From: Allobosea sp. LC85
Lineage (GTDB): Bacteria > Pseudomonadota > Alphaproteobacteria > Rhizobiales > Beijerinckiaceae
Direction: 5' to 3'
Length of the DNA: 64,000 nucleotides
Assembly (NCBI RefSeq): GCF_000735605.1
Contig: NZ_JPKG01000052.1
Coordinates: 39,993-103,992, forward strand
This document shows positions 43,474 through 51,571 of the stretch, piece by piece. The first letter of the stretch is position 1, and each line of letters begins with the position of its first letter. The translations under genes and the position numbers were made by a program. The notes beneath the pieces are model-generated. The model was not told the DNA's origin. It saw only the letters and a program-made list of their open reading frames with translations, and ran no database searches.

Positions 43474-43857
43474 GTGGCTATGAAGCTCGTCCATTTGCCC
43501 TCCCGATACGTGGTGCGAGCAGCGATTGCTGAATCGCTGCAGCACAATGGCGCATCTCTTCAATGTATCGCAAGTCAATTGGGAGTGAGCGCGCGCTCGC
43601 TGCAGCGTCATCTCGCAGAGATAGGTACCAGTTACAGCGAGGTGGTGGCCGAGGTGCGCCTCGATACCGCTTGCCATCTTCTCGTTCAATCCAACGAGCG
43701 CATTTCGGACATCGCCCTCCGTCTTGGTTATGCCGGCGCCAGCAGCTTCAGCCGCACCTTCATGCGTCTGATGAAGGTTCAGCCTGTCACGTATCGGCGG
43801 CAGCACAGGAAGAGGTCGTTCCCCGGCAATCGTCTGATTGAAGGCAACCGATACTGA
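43474..43857 (+). CDS. stand-alone AraC helix-turn-helix protein, probably truncated
   Basis: About 127 residues (GTG 43474 or ATG 43480) that are almost only the AraC DNA-binding domain: SLQCIASQLGVSARSLQRHL, then ISDIALRLGYAGASSFSRTF and VQPVTYRR. The N-terminal ligand domain of normal AraC proteins is missing, and the upstream 280 bases contain no matching remnant. It could be a 5'-deleted pseudogene or a small functional regulator. A paired operator-like repeat begins 11 bases after the stop. Confidence 0.6.
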   Translation: MAMKLVHLPSRYVVRAAIAESLQHNGASLQCIASQLGVSARSLQRHLAEIGTSYSEVVAEVRLDTACHLLVQSNERISDIALRLGYAGASSFSRTFMRLMKVQPVTYRRQHRKRSFPGNRLIEGNRY

Positions 43858-43867
43858 GCCGTCGGGT

Positions 43868-43918
43868 TTGGCGCGAAATGGCAAGACACGTCTCTCCGAG
43901 TTGGCGCGAAATGGCTAG
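43868..43918 (-). promoter_or_regulatory. candidate AraC-type operator upstream of DUF1254 gene
   Basis: TTGGCGCGAAATGGCAAG (43868-43885) and TTGGCGCGAAATGGCTAG (43901-43918) are direct repeats whose starts are 33 bp apart, about three helical turns. AraC-family dimers bind such direct repeats. The same element in reverse orientation, with the same spacing, recurs at 47328-47378 and 56726-56773. The 424-base gap to the DUF1254 start at 44282 holds nothing else I recognise. Confidence 0.6.
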
Positions 43919-44281
43919 GCGATAACCGCTGTCGCCGATGCAGCCGCTCCGGAGTCTATCGAGATGCACGGGCAAATGGAGAAATGGGCCAAGGGGGCAA
44001 TCGCCTGGAGGTATCTGGGACATTCGGGGCTCCGGCCAAGACCGCCGCAGACCATGCCGGCACCGCCGGGATTTGTGCAAGCGCTCCGGCTGTTTCCCGC
44101 TGGCCTCCGGCACTTCGGGCGGGCGGGCGGTGAAGTGGAGAGGGCGCGCCAGTTAGGTCACGCCGTTGTCGGTGGGGCCGATCGCGGGCGGGACGGCGCG
44201 CCCCTGATCTCCGCTCCGCTGCAGGATCGTTCCTGCACGCGGCTGCTGTTTCATACCTGAGAATCTTGTGGAGGTACAAAA

Positions 44282-45712
44282 ATGAAGATCACTCGTCGGT
44301 CCGCCACATTGGGCGGACTTGGAATGCTTGCCGGCGGCGCAATGGGCCCATCAGCACACGCAGAGCAGGGGGCATTCCTCGGTATTGGCGAAGGTCTTGA
44401 GGACTTCTGGCTTGCGACCGACGCCTACATCTTTGGATATCCCTTGGTGACAATGGAAATGACCCGCCGGGTCATCACCAATGTTGCCGATCCCGTGGGA
44501 ACGCGGGCACCGATGGGGCAAATCATCAAGCTGCGCCACTATCCCGACGCTTCGTTCAGGGATGTCACGGCGCCGAATGCGGACACGCTTTACACGACCG
44601 CCTTTTTTGATGTCGGCAAAGAACCGTGGGTGCTCAGCATCCCGGACATGAAGGGGCGCTATTTCCTGATGCCGATGCTCGACGGCTGGACCTCGGTGTT
44701 CCAGGTTCCGGGCAAGCGCACGACCGGCACCGGGGCGCAGACCTATGCGATTACCGGACCCGGCTGGAAAGGCACATTGCCGGAGGGTGTGAAAGAATAC
44801 AAATCGCCGACCAGCATCGTGTGGCTGCTCGGCCGCATCTATTGCACCGGCACGCCCGAGGACTACGCCGCCGTGCACAAGCTCCAGGACGAGTTCAAGC
44901 TCGTTCCGCTCAGCGCCTACGGCAAGACTTACACGCCGCCGCCCGGCAAGGCCGATCCGTCGATCGACATGAAGACGGCGGTCCGCGATCAGGTCAATCG
45001 CATGGACGCGGTAGCCTACTTCACGCTGCTCTGCGAGCTGATGAAGACCAATCCGCCATCTGCCGCCGATGCTCCCCAGCTCGCCAGATTCGCCCGCATC
45101 GGCATCGTGCCCGGACAGGATTTTGACGCGAGCAAGCTCAAGGCGGATTTCGTGAAGCGCGTTCCGGAAATCGCGTTCGACAGGATCATGATTCAGTTCA
45201 AGATCAACAAGGCGATCAAGGACGAGGATGGTTGGGCCTTCACGACAAGAACCGGCATCTACGGCACGGATTACTTGATGCGGGCTCTGATTACCGCGAT
45301 CGGACTCGGCGCCAACCGTCCGCAGGACGCGGTCTACCCGACATCCAAGGTGGATGCGCAAGGCCGAAAGTATAACGGCGCCAACAAGTATGTCATGCGT
45401 TTCCCCAAAGGCCATTTGCCGCCGGTCGAGGGATTCTGGTCGCTGACAATGTATGACGACAAGTACTTCTTCGTGAACAATCCCCTGAATCGATACTCGA
45501 TCAGCGCGCGGCAGGATTTGAAGACGAATCCGGACGGCTCGACCGATCTCTATATCCAGAAGGATTCTCCGGGCAAGGACAAGGAGTCGAACTGGCTCCC
45601 GGCGCCACCCGACGAATTCATCCTGATGCTGCGGATGTATTGGCCGAGCGAGACGGATCCGTCGATCATCAACGGCACCTGGGCGATTCCTGCGGCCCAG
45701 AAACTCGCCTGA
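44282..45712 (+). CDS. secreted DUF1254/DUF1214 protein
   Basis: A 476-residue protein with a signal peptide (KITRRSATLGGLGMLAGGAM, possibly Tat-type). DUF1254 features are DAYIFGYPLVTMEMTRRV and TAPNADTLYTTAFFDVGKEP; DUF1214 is marked by FPKGHLPPVEGFWSLTMYDD near residue 390. It resembles the 34506 copy more than the 36204 copy. It is followed directly by an HdeA-like remnant and then by the second 73-residue peptide gene, repeating the order of the 36-40 kb cassette. Confidence 0.85.
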   Translation: MKITRRSATLGGLGMLAGGAMGPSAHAEQGAFLGIGEGLEDFWLATDAYIFGYPLVTMEMTRRVITNVADPVGTRAPMGQIIKLRHYPDASFRDVTAPNADTLYTTAFFDVGKEPWVLSIPDMKGRYFLMPMLDGWTSVFQVPGKRTTGTGAQTYAITGPGWKGTLPEGVKEYKSPTSIVWLLGRIYCTGTPEDYAAVHKLQDEFKLVPLSAYGKTYTPPPGKADPSIDMKTAVRDQVNRMDAVAYFTLLCELMKTNPPSAADAPQLARFARIGIVPGQDFDASKLKADFVKRVPEIAFDRIMIQFKINKAIKDEDGWAFTTRTGIYGTDYLMRALITAIGLGANRPQDAVYPTSKVDAQGRKYNGANKYVMRFPKGHLPPVEGFWSLTMYDDKYFFVNNPLNRYSISARQDLKTNPDGSTDLYIQKDSPGKDKESNWLPAPPDEFILMLRMYWPSETDPSIINGTWAIPAAQKLA

Positions 45713-45752
45713 GGCTCGAGCTGGTGGCCGCCCTCTGCAGGCGGCCACCAAG

Positions 45753-46013
45753 GGCTCCATTGACGTTCAGAATCTCCCCTGCGCTCAACTTGCCGGAACC
45801 TGGCAGGAAGACGCCGACATGCTCACCACCTGGTACAGTGGCTGGTATAACGGCCTCGCCCGCCACCACCTCCTGAACGTCAAGAGAGCGAAGGAGGCGG
45901 AACACGAGGTGATCCAGTACTGCAAGGTCAACCCCGACAAGCGGGTCATCGAAGCGATCGCTGTCGCATTCAAGGACATGCGCGCGAAGCTCGGGATCGC
46001 GTTGAAGCCGTAG
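45753..46013 (+). pseudogene. HdeA/HdeB-like gene without signal peptide
   Basis: The frame reads IDVQNLPCAQLAGTWQEDAD, then WYSGWYNGLARHHLLNVK and VIQYCKVNPDKRVIEAIA, matching the mature part of the HdeA-like protein at 37891 over its whole length, including both cysteines. Upstream of IDVQ the frame runs straight into the end of the DUF1254 gene and codes no signal peptide; the first in-frame ATG (45819) starts after the first cysteine. A deletion seems to have removed the promoter, start and signal. A cytosolic 64-residue product from 45819 is possible but would lack the disulfide. Confidence 0.7.
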
Positions 46014-46039
46014 CCTGGCCGCCCATCGCAGGAGGACCG

Positions 46040-46261
46040 TTGATGAAAGCTCTAATCCTGGTGGCCGGCATGTTCGGGCTGGCGGCAATTGCCATTCCGG
46101 CGGAGGCCAACGCTGTCGTCTGCGCGCGTGGCGTGGTGAGAGCGGGATGCGCCGGCCCCGGTGGCGCCGTCGTCGCGCGACGCCCCGTCCCAAGGGCCGT
46201 GGTGGTGAGGCCGGCGCCGGTCCGCTGTGCGATTGTCAACGGGCGACGGGTCTGCCGCTAA
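46040..46261 (+). CDS. 73-residue secreted Cys/Arg-rich peptide, copy 2
   Basis: Paralogue of 40055-40276 with the same length. The signal peptide runs to about residue 25 (AEANA); the mature part has VVCARGVVRAGCAGPGGAVV, an Arg/Pro/Val stretch and VRCAIVNGRRVCR. All four cysteines are conserved between the copies, while the signal peptides differ more, indicating selection on the mature peptide. AGGAGGA precedes the ATG. Downstream of the HdeA-like remnant, as in the first cassette. Confidence 0.65.
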   Translation: MMKALILVAGMFGLAAIAIPAEANAVVCARGVVRAGCAGPGGAVVARRPVPRAVVVRPAPVRCAIVNGRRVCR

Positions 46262-46479
46262 ACCTGCCGCGGGGCCGAGGCGATCAAAGCCTGCCTGCCA
46301 GATGGCAACGGCGATGCCTCGACGGATCGACTTACGCTCGACACCGGATCCCGGCGATCTAGCATCCCGCGCTACTCGTCAGAACGCGTTCGGCCACAGC
46401 GATGTCCGCTCAGGCGCCGCCAGGGGCGGGACGAGCGGACATCGGATTTCAGGTCCGCCCATACGGGCGCGAGCTCATA

Positions 46480-47187
46480 TCAGTAACAGGGCGGGTACGG
46501 ATAATATCCGCAGGCCGGTCGATAGGCATAGGGCGCGTAATACGCTGCGGCACCCAGGGCGCCGGCGCCGGCGGCCATCGCGGCGCCTCGGTAATAGGCT
46601 CCGCGAAAGGCCGAACGTCGGGCCACGCCGGCGAAGGACAATGGCGTGAATGGCCTGCCGATCAGATCGATGAAGATCGACGCAGCGCCGTCACCGCCCG
46701 CGAGGTCGCCTTCCAGGACATCGACGTCGAATGTCACCCGGTCGCCTTCAAGCTTCGGTGTCTTCAAGACCACGACCGCGTCCCGAACGCCCGAGCCATC
46801 CCTCATAAAAGCCGACACTGTCGCATTCGGAGGGTCCTTGTAAAAGCTGTCGGGGCTCTGGTTGCTCGGCAGCCACTCCTCGAGGATATGCGCCGTGAGT
46901 TCGTGACCAGCGGACCTCACGGGACGGTCGGCGAAGACGATGGAGTTTGGTGACAGGCCGCTCAGCACCAGCTTCCCGCCCTGCAAGGTCGCGCCGCGAG
47001 CGCTCAGGACGAAGAGCGACGGCACGAGCTCGGGCTTGGCTGGGGCACCGATCGTTTTCTGCAGCGGCACGTGCGGAGGGACGGCCGGCGTCGCCTGAGC
47101 CGACGCAGAGTCGGAGATCAAGGTCAGGGCTGAAGCCGCGACAGCATGAAGAAAGAATAGGGCAACTGCATTTCGCGCGGTTTTCAT
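46480..47187 (-). CDS. secreted protein with Gly/Ala/Tyr-rich C-terminus
   Basis: A 235-residue protein with a signal peptide (residues 1-31, ending ASAQ). The mature N-terminal part (50-180) is beta-rich, with LVLSGLSPNSIVFADRPVRS and later VTFDVDVLEGDLAGGDGAAS. The last 50 residues are a hydrophobic Gly/Ala region followed by YYAPYAYRPACGYYPYPPCY, a Tyr/Pro/Cys tail. No family is recognised by name. Start at the ATG with GAGGAGAG upstream. Convergent with the second peptide gene. Confidence 0.6.
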   Translation of the reverse strand: MKTARNAVALFFLHAVAASALTLISDSASAQATPAVPPHVPLQKTIGAPAKPELVPSLFVLSARGATLQGGKLVLSGLSPNSIVFADRPVRSAGHELTAHILEEWLPSNQSPDSFYKDPPNATVSAFMRDGSGVRDAVVVLKTPKLEGDRVTFDVDVLEGDLAGGDGAASIFIDLIGRPFTPLSFAGVARRSAFRGAYYRGAAMAAGAGALGAAAYYAPYAYRPACGYYPYPPCY

Positions 47188-47745
47188 GGCGCACTCTCCT
47201 CGTTTGCCTTCGTGAGTGTGTTCTACGAGCGATCGGTTCCCAACGGGCGCGCCGAGCGTATCCTCCGTTGGTCCGCGCAATCGCGACGGGCACCGACAGC
47301 AGCACCCGGCGACAGCCCTTTCGTTACGCCATCTCGTATCGTCTCACGGAGGCGAGTCTTGCCATTTCGCGGCAAACGCTGCGGCTCGGGGCGAGCCGCC
47401 CGCACGCGGACTTTTGCCGCGCAGCAACTTGCTGTTCCTGTGTCGTCGTCGTTGAGCGACAGGCTGAAGCGTCATGATGCGCATGAAGATGCGGCTAAAA
47501 CTGCACGGGCCTCGGCTTTTGGTGGCAAGATCTTGCCGATAGGCTCCGGGAGCCGTCAGATCTTGCTTGCCGCAGAAAAATGAAAATTGGCCGTAATCAA
47601 CGGGAAAAGGGGCAGAAGACCAAAGATCACGGAGGAGAATGTGGCGAGGAGCTGCACGCTACCTCTTCTAATTTCACGGAAAGATCCGCTATGGACTTTT
47701 TGCCAAAAGACGCCTCGTTCGGGCCCTGCATTGCAGAGAGGTTGC
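47188..47745. other. intergenic region holding operator-like repeat D1
   Basis: About 560 bases with no supported gene. It carries the ~135-base repeat at 47271-47405. The last 150 bases are visibly more AT-rich than the neighbourhood and probably include the promoter of the gene at 47746. Confidence 0.45.
47271..47405 (+). repeat. repeat D copy 1 with paired AraC-like half-sites
   Basis: Shared with 56671-56805 (for example CATCTCGTATCG, CTCACGGAGGCGA and CTTGCCATTTCGCG at equivalent positions). The GCCAT cores at 47328 and 47361 are 33 bp apart, matching the spacing at 43868-43918. Because similarity is highest at the half-sites and spacing is preserved, a conserved regulatory region is more likely than a mobile repeat. 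Confidence 0.6.
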
Positions 47746-48324
47746 ATGCATAAACTGGTTTCTCTGGTGATCGTGGCGGCGGCTGCCGCAGTGAATACGG
47801 TGCCTGCCGTTGCTGTGGCAGGGGAGATGGAATTCGATCCTCTCACCGTCGACGTGGTGGATGCACTGGAATGCAGGCTCGATCCGCGAACCTATAACGG
47901 CTTTGCCTTCACCATTGGATCCGATGACAGCGGCTATCGAGCCCGGGGTTGGAAGCGGCGGAAGTCCAACAATCCTTTTCTCTCGCAGTACGAACTGCCG
48001 AAGCCGATCACGATCGCGGGGCACCGCACGCGAACGGTCGTCTTTTCAAGCACGGCGATCATGGCCGTGCTGGACGCCGATCTCAACGAACTCGCCCGTC
48101 ATGAGAATATTGAGAATGCCCTGGGCGCTTCAGAAGAATTGGGTGCTTCGCAAAAATTGGGTGCTTCACAGAAATTCCTGGGCGAACGGGTGATTTCGTC
48201 AAAAAGCGAGACGGACAATGGCCTGAGTTTCGCCTCTACGGTGAAGCGGGTACTCTCGAATGTGACGAGCCACCCCACCAAAGCGCTTCTGGGCTGTTCC
48301 TATTCAGTCGAGCTCAAGGATTGA
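47746..48324 (+). CDS. secreted protein of unknown function with internal six-residue repeats
   Basis: A 192-residue protein with a signal peptide (MHKLVSLVIVAAAAAVNTVP; cleaved near residue 26). The mature part has two Cys (ALECRLDP and LLGCSYSVE near the end), likely one disulfide. Residues 126-143 are three near-identical hexapeptides (LGASEE, LGASQK, LGASQK), encoded by 18-bp tandem repeats. AGAGAGG precedes the ATG at 47746. No domain recognised; lower GC than its neighbours. Confidence 0.6.
   Translation: MHKLVSLVIVAAAAAVNTVPAVAVAGEMEFDPLTVDVVDALECRLDPRTYNGFAFTIGSDDSGYRARGWKRRKSNNPFLSQYELPKPITIAGHRTRTVVFSSTAIMAVLDADLNELARHENIENALGASEELGASQKLGASQKFLGERVISSKSETDNGLSFASTVKRVLSNVTSHPTKALLGCSYSVELKD
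48121..48174 (+). repeat. three 18-bp in-frame tandem repeats
   Basis: Units 48121-48138, 48139-48156 and 48157-48174 share the pattern YTGGGYGCTTCRSARRAA and encode LGASEE, LGASQK and LGASQK. The length keeps frame, so copy number could vary without destroying the host gene. Confidence 0.8.
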
Positions 48325-48345
48325 ACGGGCCCGAACGTTGCTTTG

Positions 48346-49317
48346 ATGATGAGCCCCGTTGCCACCCTACGGATCGATCGCTCCTGGAACGAAGTTTTGT
48401 TCCGCACGACTGCTTTTACGCCGATGCGCAGCGCCGCAGCTTTACTGACCTGGGAGATGGATCCGCCGCTGCATGACGCCGGCGTTCCCGCCGCGATCAT
48501 CGACATCGTATCGCAAGTCGCCGTGTCATTGGGGCCGGTCGCATTCCGGCTTTTCTGGCCGCATGACCTGCCTGCTGAACTTTCGACGCTGGCAGCGCCG
48601 CGTGCCTGGTTGCCAATGAGACTCTATCAAAGGCTGACGCGAACCTGGCCTGCCGATATTGCCGTGGCCAACGACGCTCGAGGCACAGCCGAACTGTTCA
48701 AGCAGGACTGGCAACTACAGGGCCAGACCGCCCTCGTATTGCGGGCCGCAAGACCATCCGAAACGACGATCGGGACGCTTCGCAGCCTGCGGGATTGGCA
48801 CGGCGTCTGCTTTCCGTCGGATGCCCGGCTCTTGATCGCGCCGGCCGTAGACGGAGACGGCATCCTGTTGGCTGCCGCCAGCGAGGACGAGCTTGCCGAT
48901 GTTCTCGCCGGGATCGGGCAGGCCGTTCGGATGCTTGGCATGACGCTCGATGGCGACGCCTCGGCCACTGGTGAACGGCCGGCAATGAACGTCGCGATCA
49001 GCCATCATGTCGATGCGTCGGAGCCCGATGAGCAAGGCTTCCACGACTATCACTACGAATACGATATCTATCGCTTCTCGCGCGCGGACAGGACCTATGT
49101 CGCGCGCTCTTACGTCGAGGAAACGGATCGAGCCGACTTCCTGTCGCGTCTGCAGGGCGACGAAAGTCATGTGTTGGGCGCGGCGGACCTCACCCACCCG
49201 CTTCTCCTGGAGGCTGTCGACTATCTGCGTGCGGCCGGCAAGACGACGATCGAACGCCTCAGTGAATCCGAAGGCTATGTGCCGCTCGAGATAGCAAAAC
49301 CCGGGGGAGGCAACTGA
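48346..49317 (+). CDS. hypothetical cytosolic protein
   Basis: A 323-residue soluble protein without signal peptide. It shows alpha/beta character, with DWHGVCFPSDARLLIAPAVD near the middle, a short acidic EDELADVLAGIG helix and a C-terminal acidic FHDYHYEYDIYRFSRADRTY segment. I do not recognise a family. It follows the secreted protein at 47746 by 21 bases and may be co-transcribed. ATG at 48346 or 48349. Confidence 0.5.
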   Translation: MMSPVATLRIDRSWNEVLFRTTAFTPMRSAAALLTWEMDPPLHDAGVPAAIIDIVSQVAVSLGPVAFRLFWPHDLPAELSTLAAPRAWLPMRLYQRLTRTWPADIAVANDARGTAELFKQDWQLQGQTALVLRAARPSETTIGTLRSLRDWHGVCFPSDARLLIAPAVDGDGILLAAASEDELADVLAGIGQAVRMLGMTLDGDASATGERPAMNVAISHHVDASEPDEQGFHDYHYEYDIYRFSRADRTYVARSYVEETDRADFLSRLQGDESHVLGAADLTHPLLLEAVDYLRAAGKTTIERLSESEGYVPLEIAKPGGGN

Positions 49318-49378
49318 CAGCCTAAAGAACTGTCGCGGCCAGTGCCGTCTATATGGCAAGCCCAGGGCCCCTGAGCGA

Positions 49379-50314
49379 TCACTCCTTAGAAGCTGAAGCC
49401 ACGCTCGACTGGTGTTGCCTTGCGATCAGGTTCAGCGCGTTCAACGTCACCTGGGCGGCAAGCAGCGCCGACATGCCGCCTACGTCATGGGGGGGACTTA
49501 CAGTGTTGATGTTGACGCCGACGAGGTTGAGGCCGGCGCAGGCTTCGAGCACGGCGAGGCCCTCGCGCGAGGTCGCGCCGCCCCAGGTCGGCGTGCAGAC
49601 GCCCGGCGCGACCGAGGGGTCGAAGAAATCCATGTCGTAGGACAGATAGACGGGCCGGTCGCCGATGCGTGTCCGGATCTCCGAGAAAACGGCTGAGATG
49701 CCCCGTTCGAGCAGCTCGCTCATCGGAATCACGTTGTAGCCGAGGCTCCGGCCATAATCGCCGACGCCGGGCAGCATCGTCGTGCCGCGCATACCGACCT
49801 GGTAGGAGCGCGTCGGGTCGACGAGCCCTTCCTCGGCCGCGCGCCCGAAGGCGGTCGCGGTGTTGTATCCCTCGATCGGATAGGCATCGGTGTGCGCGTC
49901 GATATGGACCGTGACGAGATCGGGATAGACGCGGTGAAGCGCACGCATCTCCGGCAGGGCGATGGCTCCGTCGCCACCGAGCGTGACGGCGACGGCCCGG
50001 GCTTCGGCGATCATGCCGACAGCCGTCTCGATCGCGGCATAGGAGTTTTCCAGATCGCCGGGGCTGACCCGGGCGTCGCCGACATCGACCACGCCCAGCG
50101 CGTCGAGCGGGTTGATGCCGTTGGCGAAGTCGAAGGCGCGCAACAGCAACGACTGTTCCCGGATCGAGGACGGCCCGAGCCGCGAGCCGATGCGCTGGGG
50201 GTGGGTGCCGCAGTCGAAGGGCAGGCCGAGGACCACCGCCTTGGCGTCACCGATCTCCGTGCGATGCGGAACGCCCATGAAGGTCTGGGCGAGCGAAAAC
50301 GGGGCGGTCGTCAT
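49379..50314 (-). CDS. ureohydrolase (arginase/agmatinase)-fold protein with altered active site
   Basis: A 311-residue ureohydrolase-superfamily protein. DAHTD (139-143) and SYDMDFFDPSVAPG (225-238) carry five of the usual Mn ligands. However the first ligand motif GGDH reads GGDG (113-116), the usual HGT loop reads NTATAF (151-156), and the catalytic Glu of VEVSP is Thr271 (INTVSPPHD). It is the last gene of a Pot-type importer operon behind a LysR regulator. Either a specialised guanidino-compound hydrolase with different metal chemistry or a non-catalytic binding protein; the sequence does not decide. Confidence 0.75.
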   Translation of the reverse strand: MTTAPFSLAQTFMGVPHRTEIGDAKAVVLGLPFDCGTHPQRIGSRLGPSSIREQSLLLRAFDFANGINPLDALGVVDVGDARVSPGDLENSYAAIETAVGMIAEARAVAVTLGGDGAIALPEMRALHRVYPDLVTVHIDAHTDAYPIEGYNTATAFGRAAEEGLVDPTRSYQVGMRGTTMLPGVGDYGRSLGYNVIPMSELLERGISAVFSEIRTRIGDRPVYLSYDMDFFDPSVAPGVCTPTWGGATSREGLAVLEACAGLNLVGVNINTVSPPHDVGGMSALLAAQVTLNALNLIARQHQSSVASASKE

Positions 50315-50379
50315 GGATTTACCTTGTGGGTTCGGGAGCGAGGAACGGGCGGCTGCACGCCGTCCGTGGGTATCAGGGC

Positions 50380-51498
50380 TCAGGACGAGATGGCGTCCAG
50401 GTAGCGGGCCAGGATCGCGGCGTAATGCTCCGCGTACCATTCGTTATCGACGGCGACCTGACGCGCGAAGTTCTCGGGCGAGCCGCAGTCGAGCGCCTTC
50501 ATCTCGGCCGGGACCATCGCCGCGGCGGCCGGGTTGACCGGTCCGTTGCCGACGCGCTTGAACAGCTCGACCTGGCTCTTGGGGTCCTGCGCCGAGGCGA
50601 CGAACTGCCAGGCGCGGGCCTTGGCCGGGTTACCCTTCGGCACGATCCAGGCGCCGGGGAAGAGGACGCCGTCCTCGAACGTGAACTTGATGTGGTCGCC
50701 GACCTCCTTGGCGAGCAGCATCGAGCGCGTGTGCCAGAGATTGCCCATCACGACTTCCTGGTTGCGGAAGAGCTGCTGGCTCTCCGCACCGGTCGTCCAG
50801 AAGATGGTGTGCGCCTTGATTTCCTTGATCTTGGCGAGCGCCCTGTCGACGTCGATCGGGTAGATCTTGTCGCGGCTGACCCCGTCGGCCAGCAGGGCCG
50901 CCTCGAGCATGCCCTCGATATTGTTGCGCAGGGTTCGCTTTCCCGGGAAGTCCTTGACGTTCCAGAAGTCCTTCCAGTTCTTCGGGGCGGGCCCGCGCAG
51001 CGCGCGCGCATCGTAAGTGAGCACGAACGAGTAGAGATAGGCTCCGACGCCCCAATCCGAGCGGTGGGCCGGGCGCAGCTTGTCCTCTGCGACGATCGAC
51101 CAGTCGACCTTCTCCAGCAGGCTCTGGCGGCCGAGTTCGATCGATGCCGGCACCGTGCGGTCGCAGACATCCCAGGTCACGGCTCCGCTCTCGACCATCG
51201 CCTTGATCTTGCCCGAGCTCGGACCGGAGCCGTTGATGATCGCCTTCGCGCCGGGATTGGCGCCATTGAACGGCTGGGCCCAGATCGCGTCATAGGCGGG
51301 CACGGCATCGCCGCCCCAGTTGACGATCACGATCTCGCCGGCGGCGGCGTGCGCCGGCGTCAGGCGAAGCCCGGCCGGAATGGCGCCGAGCATGGCCAGC
51401 GCCTGCAGGAAATGCCGGCGATGCACGCGCTTGCCCTGCGTCTGCTCGCGCAGGATCGCCAGGCAGTCTTCACGGAATTCCTGATGTTCTCTGGTCAT
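50380..51498 (-). CDS. ABC importer substrate-binding protein, PotD-like, Tat-type signal
   Basis: A 372-residue family 1 binding protein. A long N-region ends in RVHRRHFLQALAMLGAIPAG, a twin-arginine-like signal, cleaved near residue 52. The mature part starts GEIVIVNWGGDAVPAYDAIW, typical of PotD/PotF relatives. It is downstream of the ATPase and both permeases, and 65 bases upstream of the ureohydrolase-like gene. A guanidino compound or polyamine ligand is suggested by that partner. Confidence 0.8.
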   Translation of the reverse strand: MTREHQEFREDCLAILREQTQGKRVHRRHFLQALAMLGAIPAGLRLTPAHAAAGEIVIVNWGGDAVPAYDAIWAQPFNGANPGAKAIINGSGPSSGKIKAMVESGAVTWDVCDRTVPASIELGRQSLLEKVDWSIVAEDKLRPAHRSDWGVGAYLYSFVLTYDARALRGPAPKNWKDFWNVKDFPGKRTLRNNIEGMLEAALLADGVSRDKIYPIDVDRALAKIKEIKAHTIFWTTGAESQQLFRNQEVVMGNLWHTRSMLLAKEVGDHIKFTFEDGVLFPGAWIVPKGNPAKARAWQFVASAQDPKSQVELFKRVGNGPVNPAAAAMVPAEMKALDCGSPENFARQVAVDNEWYAEHYAAILARYLDAISS

Positions 51499-51521
51499 GC
51501 TGTCGTCCCCTCTGTTTGTTT

Positions 51522-51571
51522 GAGCATCGGATTCTTCCGAAAACCGGAGTCCACTTTTCGGTCCGATGCTC
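51522..51571. repeat. dispersed repeat B, copy 3
   Basis: GAGCATCGG (51522) and CCGATGCTC (ends 51571) are inverted ends around CCGAAAACCGGAGTCCACTT. The element begins at the permease stop codon and lies in the gap before the binding-protein gene, where it could act as an intercistronic stem-loop. Confidence 0.75.
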
